A stretch of DNA of 5,070 bases from Planctomycetota bacterium (GTDB taxonomy: Bacteria > Planctomycetota > Phycisphaerae > WQYP01): positions 1 through 5,070 of the forward strand of contig JAJZCT010000284.1 in the NCBI GenBank assembly GCA_021828925.1, in the 5' to 3' direction. Numbering within the stretch: position 1 is the stretch's first letter; each line of letters opens with the position of its first letter. Positions 1-5,070 of the stretch are shown here, one piece after another. Both the position numbers and the translations under genes were made by a program. The notes under the pieces are model-generated. The model searched no databases, had not been told where the DNA came from, and saw only the letters and a list, made by a program, of their open reading frames with translations.

Positions 1-212
1 ATTTTTACTTTCGGCGTATTTTACCGCGCACGGCCACGCTGATCAGCGGGGATAAAACCGGTGCCTATAAATACCTCCCCGAGAGCGTGAACACCTTTAT
101 TTCTCCACAGCAACTGACGCAACGCATGAAAGACACCGGTTTTGGCGATGTAACAGCTACCTCACTGACGGCTGGAGTCTGTTTCTGCTATAGAGGAATA
201 CGCCATGCGTAA
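1..212 (+). CDS. menG: MenG/UbiE-type quinone C-methyltransferase, C-terminal part (5' end outside window)
   Basis: This is the last 69 codons (in frame from base 3, TAA at 210-212) of a SAM-dependent methyltransferase. The family methylates demethylmenaquinone to menaquinone, or the benzoquinone equivalent in ubiquinone makers, at the cytoplasmic membrane face. The translation contains YFRRILPR, then LISGDKTGAYKYLPESV and a FISPQQL segment, and ends in TAGVCFCYRG. These are the usual C-terminal landmarks of UbiE/MenG, where the last strand reads roughly GVVALHRG. The SAM-binding half lies upstream of the window. The stop codon overlaps the next gene by 8 bases, which suggests translational coupling. 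With UbiX and MqnP-like genes downstream and no ubiquinone-specific genes visible, the menaquinone role is preferred, but this is an inference from context. Confidence 0.92.
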   Translation, partial: FYFRRILPRTATLISGDKTGAYKYLPESVNTFISPQQLTQRMKDTGFGDVTATSLTAGVCFCYRGIRHA

Positions 213-531
213 GCTCGTGGAAGGTGAAAAAATAATGCGCCGGACCGTCCGCTGCGATTGGTGGTGCCGGTACTGCAAGCAGCAGTTCGGATCGGAAAAT
301 ATTTCGTTGTATTGCGCTAAACTGCCCGAGGTTATTAAACCGAGCTGGTTTTTCGCGTCCATGGCACTTCTGGATCATCTGCGTGATTGCCGGAAGGAAG
401 ACTATACCGACCGTTTGACCTATCGCTATGGCACAGATTTTTTATCCCACATTGAAATTTACAACTGGTTTAATGACCACGCGGTGGTCCATAAAACGCT
501 GATAGATGAACAGGAGCTTGAGGACCAGTAA
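205..531 (+). CDS. Small Cys/His-rich protein, putative zinc-binding, function unknown
   Basis: I do not recognise a named family for this 108-aa protein. Its ATG lies inside the end of menG (overlap 205-212) and is preceded by AGAGGA at 192-197 with a 7-base spacer, so translation is probably coupled. An in-frame ATG at 235 with AAGGTG before it is a possible alternative start. The visible structure is a CRYC pair (C21, C24) followed, about 33 residues later, by DHLRDC (H58, C62). This CxxC...HxxxC pattern would fit one zinc site. A free C17 and C37 are also present, and the C-terminus is acidic (DEQELEDQ). There is no signal peptide or membrane segment. Its place between two quinone genes suggests it is co-transcribed with them, perhaps as an accessory factor, but nothing in the sequence assigns a role. 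Confidence 0.8.
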   Translation: MRKLVEGEKIMRRTVRCDWWCRYCKQQFGSENISLYCAKLPEVIKPSWFFASMALLDHLRDCRKEDYTDRLTYRYGTDFLSHIEIYNWFNDHAVVHKTLIDEQELEDQ

Positions 532-596
532 ACTATTCTGACAGCGGATGATCAGGCAGCCGCAACCGCGGGCACCCTGGAAATAGAGACATACTG

Positions 597-1223
597 ATGC
601 CAAAGAAAACGTTTATTCTTGCGATCACCGGAGCCTCCGGGGCCATTTATGCCCGGAAGATTCTTCAGGGCCTTTCGAGCGCGGGTTGCCGGGTGTATCT
701 GGTTATTTCCCCGGCAGGCCGCAGGCTTTTACATGATGAGCTGGGCGTGGAACGTCCTGATCCGGAAGAAATTCTGGCCATGAGCATTCCGCATGACATC
801 ATCCCCCTGCCGTATCAGGACATTGGCGCGTGTATCGCATCCGGATCGTATAAAACTCATGGCATGGTGGTGGCACCGTGTTCAAGCAACAAGCTGGCGG
901 AAATTTCCCGGGGCTTGGGCGGTAACCTTATTGGGCGGGCGGCGCAAGTGACGCTTAAGGAGCGGCGAGCGTTGATTCTGCTGCACCGTGAAATGCCCAT
1001 TGGATTAATTGAACTTCGCAATATGTGCCAACTGGCCGAAGCGGGCGCAATAATTTGTCCCGCCAGCCCCGGATTTTATAAAAACCCGCAGAGTATTGAC
1101 GATCTGGTTAGCATGGTCGCCGGGCGCGTGCTGGATTTACTGGACGTGCCGCATGATTGGAATACGCGCTGGACCGGGGCCGGTGCCAGAGGTAATCCGG
1201 GAGAGGGTTCCCCGGGCATTTAA
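597..1223 (+). CDS. ubiX: UbiX-family flavin prenyltransferase (MqnM-like)
   Basis: UbiX proteins attach a dimethylallyl group to FMN to make prenyl-FMN, the cofactor of UbiD-type decarboxylases. In the futalosine menaquinone pathway the pair is called MqnM/MqnL. The 208-aa length is normal. Visible landmarks are the N-terminal Rossmann-like FMN motif TGASGA (residues 11-16), APCSSNKLAEIS (93-104) with S96, the RAAQVTLKERR stretch (R114, K121), REMPIGLIELRN (R131, E132) and PASPGFY (Y161), followed by W192. These fall at a constant offset of 8 from the R122, K129, R139, E140, Y169 and W200 positions that I recall for Pseudomonas UbiX, so the active site looks complete. The last 15 residues are a Gly-rich tail. 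The ribosome binding site before ATG 597 is weak. A UbiD partner is not in the window and should lie elsewhere. Confidence 0.95.
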   Translation: MPKKTFILAITGASGAIYARKILQGLSSAGCRVYLVISPAGRRLLHDELGVERPDPEEILAMSIPHDIIPLPYQDIGACIASGSYKTHGMVVAPCSSNKLAEISRGLGGNLIGRAAQVTLKERRALILLHREMPIGLIELRNMCQLAEAGAIICPASPGFYKNPQSIDDLVSMVAGRVLDLLDVPHDWNTRWTGAGARGNPGEGSPGI

Positions 1224-1270
1224 TTCCCTGCTTTTGAAATTCGGCATGGGAGCCTCTCCGCGTCATGGCT

Positions 1271-1296
1271 GCAAATATCAACAATTTGCGATATGC
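1271..1296. promoter_or_regulatory. Possible operator or hairpin upstream of the inserted cassette
   Basis: The 125-base spacer between ubiX and the TIGR04255 gene is one of the two longest gene-free stretches here. It contains GCAAAT (1271-1276) and ATTTGC (1284-1289) separated by 7 bases, and an overlapping ATATC/GATAT pair (1275-1279 and 1290-1294). Such short symmetric elements can bind a dimeric repressor, as antitoxin autoregulation sites often do. The arms are only 5-6 bases and no convincing -35/-10 pair was found, so this is a weak suggestion. Confidence 0.2.
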
Positions 1297-1338
1297 TGAT
1301 TATTGGCCGGGCGGCCGGAAGAGTCGCTGATCCACGAT

Positions 1339-1342
1339 GGAG
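1339..1342 (+). promoter_or_regulatory. Ribosome binding site that decides the TIGR04255 start
   Basis: GGAG lies 6 bases before the ATG at 1349. The upstream in-frame ATG at 1337 overlaps this site and has no good Shine-Dalgarno of its own, so 1349 is the better start. It gives an MKYKNPSIIEALCEF beginning. Confidence 0.6.
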
Positions 1343-1348
1343 TTGCGC

Positions 1349-2113
1349 ATGAAATATAAAAATCCGAGCATCATCGAGGCGTTGTGTGAATTCACTTTCG
1401 CTCCGGAAAGAGCTTGGGACTCCACGATCTTTGGACGCTTCTATGAACAGGTAAAAAACGATTTTCCACAAAGGGAAGAAGGCGAAGTGGTCACCGCCTC
1501 ACTAACCTTGAACCTGCAGCCCGCACAAACCCCAGCGGCTCCGCAATTGACGCGCTCGCCGCGCATGGCGTTCTCATGCGATGACCGGACGCGATTGATA
1601 CAGGTTTCCGAGCGCCTGCTGAGTGTTAATGTGCTTGCGCCCTATCCCGGCTGGGACGAACAGTTCCGTAAAATGATTCTGAACGCGATGGACGTATATC
1701 GGCGCGTAACTGGAATTTCGGAGGTGTCCCAGATCGTGCTGCGGTATCTTGATCGGTTCGATTTTGAGGATCAGTCGTTCCGCCTTGGCGATTGGCTTAA
1801 CTGCGATGGCAGCCTCTTTCCAAGGGAACTTGCCGAGCAGTCTTTGATGGCCTACCAAATAAGGCACCCGCTTTCTGACGGCGAACATTTCGCAATGACA
1901 GCTGTGTCGGGAACTGTCGAAAATAATCCCGTCGCGTGCAATGTTACTCTTGATACGCAAATCATCAGGGCGCAACCGATAGAAATGGATGCTGCTTCCA
2001 CTCCGCTCGATGCTATGCACAGCCAGATCATCCATGCATTTGAGCGGTCGATTACTGAGAAAATGCGAGAGCGGCTGGAGCCGCTGTCGCAAAAACACGG
2101 AGACGCGAAATGA
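1349..2113 (+). CDS. TIGR04255 family protein (sporadically distributed, function unknown)
   Basis: The protein is about 254 aa (258 if begun at 1337). It opens with KNPSIIEALCEFTFAP and then a WDSTIFGRFYEQVKNDFP block. The family as I know it starts with an NPPIVEALCEF-like strand followed by a segment of this kind. Further family-like features are a central QIVLRYLDRF strand and a C-terminal helix reading AFERSITEKMRERLEP. No catalytic motif, signal peptide or membrane segment is visible. TIGR04255 proteins are patchily distributed and have no established function that I can cite. The stop codon overlaps the start of the next gene (ATGA at 2110-2113), so the two are translationally coupled. 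Its position inside a quinone operon suggests acquisition as part of a cassette. A role in a toxin-antitoxin or defence module is inferred only from the PIN remnant two genes downstream. Confidence 0.85.
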   Translation: MKYKNPSIIEALCEFTFAPERAWDSTIFGRFYEQVKNDFPQREEGEVVTASLTLNLQPAQTPAAPQLTRSPRMAFSCDDRTRLIQVSERLLSVNVLAPYPGWDEQFRKMILNAMDVYRRVTGISEVSQIVLRYLDRFDFEDQSFRLGDWLNCDGSLFPRELAEQSLMAYQIRHPLSDGEHFAMTAVSGTVENNPVACNVTLDTQIIRAQPIEMDAASTPLDAMHSQIIHAFERSITEKMRERLEPLSQKHGDAK

Positions 2114-2499
2114 TTGAGTACTCGTACGCGACAATAAATCCAATTCGCTATCCGCAGGCAGGCGCGTTGCCGGCAAATCACCCGGAAACCGCCGGCCGGT
2201 TTGTGCGGTCAACTGGTAATACGTTTCCCGTGGCCATCTATCGTACAACCGCAATCAGCGACATCGCCACGCGCGGAATAATGATTGGCAGCCTGGTTTT
2301 CCGGCAAAGTGCGTTAACGCCGCTGTATATGGAATTGGGGTATTCGCTTGTGACGCACGCAGCACCTCCAAGGCCCGACGCACTGGATTTGTTAGAGCGA
2401 TGGTACGCTACCGACAGCCACCAGCCGAGCGAATACTGGGATGAACTTCAGGCAGAAGTTGCGGCTAATCGGTTTACGGCGCGAAAAAATGGGGGATGA
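2110..2499 (+). CDS. Hypothetical protein coupled to the TIGR04255 gene, possible antitoxin-like partner
   Basis: This 129-aa protein is not a family I can name. It starts within the stop of the preceding gene (ATGA overlap) with GGAG at 2099-2102 seven bases ahead. The N-terminal two thirds look like a mixed fold without obvious DNA-binding motifs. The C-terminus is polar and Trp-containing, LLERWYATDSHQPSEYW followed by DELQAEVAANRFTARK. It resembles the W..L....NR...RK tail that I associate with small proteins encoded next to PIN-type toxins, though I cannot verify that here. The PIN remnant begins 6 bases after its stop, and the GGGGGA at 2491-2496 that would serve that gene lies within its last codons. 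An antitoxin or partner role is inferred from this order (partner then PIN), not from a recognised domain. Confidence 0.75.
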   Translation: MIEYSYATINPIRYPQAGALPANHPETAGRFVRSTGNTFPVAIYRTTAISDIATRGIMIGSLVFRQSALTPLYMELGYSLVTHAAPPRPDALDLLERWYATDSHQPSEYWDELQAEVAANRFTARKNGG

Positions 2500-2505
2500 C
2501 GGACG

Positions 2506-2577
2506 ATGCGATATGTCATCGATACAAACATCTGGATACGTGTGCTCCGCAAAGAATCAATGAGGGGTAATACATGA
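2506..2577 (+). pseudogene. Truncated PIN-domain (VapC-like) toxin gene remnant
   Basis: An ATG at 2506 opens a 23-codon frame, MRYVIDTNIWIRVLRKES plus five residues, ending in TGA at 2575-2577. The RYVIDTNIWIRVL string is the classic first strand and helix of PIN-domain ribonucleases, including the first metal-binding Asp (D6 in VIDTN). A full PIN protein is about 130 residues and needs three or four acidic residues, so only the N-terminus survives and no nuclease activity is possible. A GGGGGA ribosome binding site at 2491-2496 is intact. Homology seems to stop around base 2560, after which the sequence reads as the leader of mqnP. The remnant stop overlaps the mqnP start as ATGA (2574-2577). 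A deletion that removed the rest of the toxin gene is the simplest explanation. Confidence 0.75.
2562..2567 (+). promoter_or_regulatory. Ribosome binding site of mqnP inside the PIN remnant
   Basis: GAGGGG stands 6 bases before the ATG at 2574 and fixes that start over the adjacent ATG at 2577. It lies within the reading frame of the PIN remnant, so ribosomes finishing the remnant would terminate directly at the mqnP start. Confidence 0.65.
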
Positions 2578-3527
2578 TGACTGATTCGAACGCTGTAGTG
2601 CCCCAGGACAGGCCCGGTGTGCTTAAACGCTGTGGCACTTTTCTGGAGATGATCAAATTTTCGCACAGCATTTTTGCCATGCCGTTTGCGCTAATTGCGG
2701 CATTTTTGGCGGCGCGGGCGATTGGGCTGGTGTGGCCGGGATGGGTCCGCCTGGGATTAATTGTGTTGTGCATGGTTCTGGCCCGGACATTTGCCATGAC
2801 GTTTAACCGTCTGGTGGATCGTGATTTTGACGGCCGCAATCCGCGCGCCATGCGCCGGCCCAGCGTGACAGGGGAAGTATCTGCAGCGTTTATGATCGGG
2901 ACATTGCTGAACTGCGGGTTACTGTTTATCGGTGCGACGCTGCTATTTGATCTGGTTCTGGGCAATATTTATCCGGTGATTCTGGCGGTGCCGGTGCTGG
3001 GGTGGATTGCGTTGTATAGCTTGACCAAGCGCTTTACCTGGCTATGCCATTTTTTTCTGGGCAGTTCCCTGTGCCTGGCGCCCCTTAGTGCGTGGATTGC
3101 CATTGTGCCGCCGCACGGGCCGGTGCTGGGTGTGCAGGTTCTTCTGCTGGCGGGTGCGGTGCTGTTCTGGCTGCCGGGATTTGATATTTTGTATGCTTTG
3201 CAGGATGTGGAAATTGACCGCAAGGAGAAGCTCTTTTCCCTGCCGGCGAGATTCGGCATTGCCGAAAGCCTGTGGATTTCCCGCGCTTGCCATTTTCTTG
3301 TGATTGTCCTGCTGGGGGCCTTTGGCCTGGGCGTCGGTGGAGGTTTGCCCCTGGGGCCGGTTTACTGGTTGGGATTTGTAGCTGTGGTGCTGCTTTTGAC
3401 TATTGAACAATCCTTGGTGAAACCAAATGATATTTCCAAGGTTAATCTGGCATTTATGACCATGAACGGATTGGTAGGACTGATTTTCGGATTGACTACC
3501 ATCGCAGCGATTCTGTTATACCGGTAA
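2574..3527 (+). CDS. mqnP: UbiA-family prenyltransferase, MqnP-like (menaquinone biosynthesis)
   Basis: UbiA-family integral membrane enzymes transfer a polyprenyl chain to an aromatic acid. MqnP acts on 1,4-dihydroxy-6-naphthoate in the futalosine route. The 317-aa protein has both Mg-diphosphate motifs. The first is NRLVDRDFD (N78, D82, D86) and the second is DILYALQDVEID (D204, Y207, Q210, D211, D215). The second motif continues into KEKLFSLPARFG, whose S-L-P-A-R-F-G ending fits MqnP-type enzymes better than E. coli UbiA. Several hydrophobic helices are visible, near residues 30-50, 57-76, 105-127, 131-150, 157-177 and 185-203, with three more after the second motif. The 25-residue N-terminus is soluble. 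Its start overlaps the PIN remnant stop, and the nuclease gene follows after 14 bases. A 4-hydroxybenzoate substrate (UbiA proper) cannot be excluded from sequence alone. Confidence 0.9.
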   Translation: MMTDSNAVVPQDRPGVLKRCGTFLEMIKFSHSIFAMPFALIAAFLAARAIGLVWPGWVRLGLIVLCMVLARTFAMTFNRLVDRDFDGRNPRAMRRPSVTGEVSAAFMIGTLLNCGLLFIGATLLFDLVLGNIYPVILAVPVLGWIALYSLTKRFTWLCHFFLGSSLCLAPLSAWIAIVPPHGPVLGVQVLLLAGAVLFWLPGFDILYALQDVEIDRKEKLFSLPARFGIAESLWISRACHFLVIVLLGAFGLGVGGGLPLGPVYWLGFVAVVLLLTIEQSLVKPNDISKVNLAFMTMNGLVGLIFGLTTIAAILLYR

Positions 3528-3541
3528 AGGATGGGCAACGG

Positions 3542-4801
3542 ATGAACAAGAGAAAGAAAAGAACCCCCTTGATAAGCGGCGGTACCAAGCCGCCTTCGTT
3601 GGCCAATACCAGAGCGTTGAAACCAGCGGTGCGAAGCGCATTAAGCGATTATCCATCCCTGCTGAAACGTGTAAAAGAATGTATCCGCCATTCACAAAGC
3701 CGCGCAATCATGCTTGCGAATTCGGAAATGATCCAGCTTTATTGGAATGTCGGCCGACTGCTTATCGAACGACAGGTCAGCCAAGGCTGGGGTACCGGGG
3801 TTTTACGTCGTCTGGCCCGCGATCTGCTTAATGAGTTGCCGGAAGTGAAAGGCTTTTCCGAACGAAATTTGAAATTGATGACGCAATTCTGTCGCGAATA
3901 TCCCTATCTTGTACCAATTGGGCAACAGGCTGTTGCCCAATTGCCATCCGGCGAATATTCACGCAATGCGCACACCAAGGCTACGGATGACAAGGAGTTT
4001 ACAATTAGGCAACAGGCTGTTGCCCAATTGCCTTGGGGGCATAATGTGTTGCTTATGCAGCGGGTGAAATCCCCCACTATTCGCTTGTGGTATATGCGCG
4101 AGACGCTCCAGCATGGGTGGAGCCGCAATGTACTGGAACTCATGATCAAGCGCGAAACGCATCGGCGCCAGGGAAACGCCATCACCAACTTTCGCGACAA
4201 GTTGCCGCCGGATCAGTCTGATTTAGTCTCACACGCACTTAAAGATCCCTACATCTTCGATTTCATGACCATGACCGAGCCTTTTCATGAACGTGAGCTG
4301 GAAACACAACTTCTGCGCCACCTGGAGAAATTCCTGATTGAGGCGGGACAGGGCTTCGCCTTTGTTGGCCGCCAGTATCATGTTCAAGTGGGCGGGGACG
4401 ATTTTTATATTGATTTGCTGTTTTATCATCTGCAATTGCGCTGTTATGTTGTCATCGACCTTAAAAAAGGTGCGTTCAAAGCCGAGTATGCCGGCAAGGT
4501 CAACTTCTATCTTAATGTTGTTGATGATAAATTGCGCCATCCGGCGGACAATCCATCCATTGGTCTGATTCTATGTCAGGATCGCAATCGGGTGGTCGCC
4601 GAGTACGCCCTGCGCGGCCTGCAGAAACCCATCGGTATTTCTGAGTATGAAATTACCCGCGCGTTGCCGAAAGATCTTAAATCCAGCCTGCCGTCAATAA
4701 AAGAAATTGAAGCGGAACTGACGCAGCCCGAAAAATTGCCTCCAAAGCGGCCCGCCATACGTAAAAAGCGCAATCGGTCAAATAGCACCGATCGGTTGTG
4801 A
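3542..4801 (+). CDS. DUF1016/YhcG-family PD-(D/E)XK nuclease domain protein with palindromic in-frame insert
   Basis: The 419-aa protein matches the DUF1016 (YhcG) family, a two-part protein whose C-terminal domain has a PD-(D/E)XK nuclease fold. The N-terminal domain, about residues 40-200, shows IQLYWNVGRLL, the SERNLKLM region and QLPWGHN. The C-terminal domain, about 220-375, shows LKDPYIFDFM (233-242), GFAFVGRQYH (271-280), the core Asp in FYIDLLFYH (D291) and VIDLKKG (D306, K308), then PSIGLILC. The catalytic set D291, D306-x-K308 appears intact. The tail (about 398-412) is strongly basic. Compared with my memory of the family, residues about 127-155 look like an extra copy of the QQAVAQLP segment. 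Each copy is encoded by a palindrome. AAAGG at 3526-3530 is the likely ribosome binding site, overlapping the mqnP stop. Substrate DNA and physiological role are unknown; defence or genome maintenance are possibilities. Confidence 0.92.
   Translation: MNKRKKRTPLISGGTKPPSLANTRALKPAVRSALSDYPSLLKRVKECIRHSQSRAIMLANSEMIQLYWNVGRLLIERQVSQGWGTGVLRRLARDLLNELPEVKGFSERNLKLMTQFCREYPYLVPIGQQAVAQLPSGEYSRNAHTKATDDKEFTIRQQAVAQLPWGHNVLLMQRVKSPTIRLWYMRETLQHGWSRNVLELMIKRETHRRQGNAITNFRDKLPPDQSDLVSHALKDPYIFDFMTMTEPFHERELETQLLRHLEKFLIEAGQGFAFVGRQYHVQVGGDDFYIDLLFYHLQLRCYVVIDLKKGAFKAEYAGKVNFYLNVVDDKLRHPADNPSIGLILCQDRNRVVAEYALRGLQKPIGISEYEITRALPKDLKSSLPSIKEIEAELTQPEKLPPKRPAIRKKRNRSNSTDRL
3915..3943 (+). repeat. Palindromic repeat copy 1, inside nuclease gene
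   Basis: This is a 29-base perfect palindrome with a single central base. Its left arm is caattgggcaacag (3915-3928), the centre is G at 3929, and the right arm is ctgttgcccaattg (3930-3943). It is read in frame as (P)IGQQAVAQL, residues 126-134 of the nuclease. It could form a long hairpin in DNA or mRNA. Confidence 0.93.
4002..4030 (+). repeat. Palindromic repeat copy 2, inside nuclease gene
   Basis: This has the same sequence and orientation as the copy at 3915, except for one G-to-A change at 4007 that leaves one unpaired position in the left arm. It begins 87 bases (29 codons) after copy 1, so the reading phase is the same and it encodes (T)IRQQAVAQL, residues 155-163. It runs directly into the family motif LPWGHN, which suggests that this is the ancestral position. 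Confidence 0.92.
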
Positions 4802-4855
4802 ATGCCGGATACATGATATGCATAAATATACAATTATCACACATGTGCATTCATG

Positions 4856-4888
4856 GCCAATTGGGCAACAGCCTGTTGCCCAATTGGC
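4856..4888 (-). repeat. Palindromic repeat copy 3, in spacer after nuclease gene, inverted
   Basis: The 29-base core (4858-4886) is the exact reverse complement of copy 1, with C rather than G at the centre (4872). The symmetry extends two more pairs to 16-base arms (4856-4871 and 4873-4888). It lies 54 bases after the nuclease stop and 39 bases before the next start. No T-run follows it, so it is not a standard intrinsic terminator, though the hairpin could still affect transcript ends or stability. Confidence 0.93.
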
Positions 4889-4914
4889 ACTGCCGCACGT
4901 TATAGCAATTTTCC

Positions 4915-4919
4915 GGAGG
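4915..4919 (+). promoter_or_regulatory. Strong ribosome binding site selecting a GTG start
   Basis: GGAGG sits 8 bases before the GTG at 4928. No in-frame ATG is available at a suitable distance, so this site supports the non-ATG start of the following zinc-ribbon gene. Confidence 0.65.
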
Positions 4920-4927
4920 ATAAACAC

Positions 4928-5070
4928 GTGACGTACCAGGATGATGATAGCAATGACGATGAACAGTGGAAAATTCAAAACCACATCAACACGGCCGCCT
5001 GTCCCAACTGCAAAAAGAACATTTACGATGACACGCCGCGCTGCCCGTACTGCGGCCAATATATTACCAG
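4928..5070 (+). CDS. Zinc-ribbon protein, N-terminal part (3' end outside window)
   Basis: A GTG start with a strong GGAGG ribosome binding site opens a frame that stays open to the window end (47 complete codons). The first 15 residues are acidic (DDDSNDDE). They are followed by ACPNCKKNIYDD and RCPYCGQYIT, that is C25xxC28 and C39xxC42, a four-cysteine zinc ribbon. Similar short ribbon modules often precede a membrane segment or serve as a small adaptor, but the rest of this protein is not visible. It is separated from the nuclease gene by 126 bases containing the third palindrome, so it may form a separate transcription unit. Function is unknown. Confidence 0.75.
   Translation, partial: MTYQDDDSNDDEQWKIQNHINTAACPNCKKNIYDDTPRCPYCGQYIT

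Noticed and set aside
1096..1299. A 67-codon plus-strand frame overlapping the end of ubiX
   Set aside because: It mostly overlaps conserved ubiX sequence in another frame, has no good ribosome binding site and encodes no recognisable domain.
1574..2254. A long open frame on the minus strand opposite the TIGR04255 gene
   Set aside because: It lies almost wholly antisense to a gene with recognisable family motifs, and its translation shows no domain and is rich in Arg, Ser and His, as shadow frames are.
2516..2965. A 149-codon minus-strand frame opposite mqnP
   Set aside because: It is antisense to the conserved NRLVDRDFD region. The product is low-complexity Arg/Ser/Thr-rich with no recognisable motif.
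4796..4832. Possible promoter (TTGTGA with downstream AT-rich CATAAA or TATACA)
   Set aside because: Spacing between the best boxes is about 19 bases or more and the -10 matches are poor. AT richness alone explains it.
3915..4888. CRISPR-like array from three similar repeats
   Set aside because: The repeats are palindromic, two are in a coding frame, spacing is 58 and 825 bases, and the third is inverted. There are no cas genes.
4856..4888. Intrinsic terminator of the nuclease gene
   Set aside because: The hairpin is strong but is followed by ggcactgccg-type sequence rather than a T-run on either strand.
4876..4906. Possible promoter for the zinc-ribbon gene (TTGCCC, 19 bases, TATAGC)
   Set aside because: The -35 candidate is part of the palindrome arm, the spacer is long, and the implied transcript would start almost at the ribosome binding site.

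Overview
The window carries a tightly packed, all-plus-strand gene block of moderate GC content. Its backbone is a late menaquinone-biosynthesis cluster: the C-terminus of a MenG/UbiE quinone methyltransferase (to 212), a small Cys/His protein overlapping it (205-531), a UbiX-type flavin prenyltransferase (597-1223) and a UbiA-type prenyltransferase (2574-3527). The UbiA-type protein has the SLPARFG ending of its second Asp motif that I associate with MqnP of the futalosine route. Together these would prenylate, help decarboxylate (via prenyl-FMN for a UbiD/MqnL partner not in the window) and methylate the quinone ring. I cannot name the species. The combination of futalosine-type genes and small zinc-ribbon proteins would suit a PVC-type bacterium (Verrucomicrobiota, Kiritimatiellota and relatives), but that is only an impression.

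Between the UbiX and UbiA genes sits a cassette of about 1.3 kb unrelated to quinones. It holds a TIGR04255-family protein (1349-2113), a 129-aa protein coupled to it by an ATGA overlap (2110-2499), and the first ~18 codons of a PIN-domain (VapC-like) gene (2506-2577). The PIN gene is cut off and its reading frame runs into the mqnP start codon through another ATGA overlap. This looks like a mobile toxin-antitoxin-like or defence-like cassette that entered the operon and lost its last gene.

Downstream of mqnP, after only 14 bases, is a DUF1016/YhcG-type PD-(D/E)XK nuclease gene (3542-4801). A 29-base near-perfect palindrome occurs twice in frame within it. The same element appears a third time, in reverse-complement orientation, in the spacer after its stop codon (4856-4888). 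The repeat encodes a GQQAVAQLP-like peptide inside the gene. This nuclease-plus-palindrome arrangement is the most unusual thing in the window.

The right edge (4928-5070) holds the start of a small zinc-ribbon protein with a GTG start codon and a strong ribosome binding site. No rRNA, tRNA, CRISPR array or transposase was seen. No gene-free stretch exceeds 130 bases.
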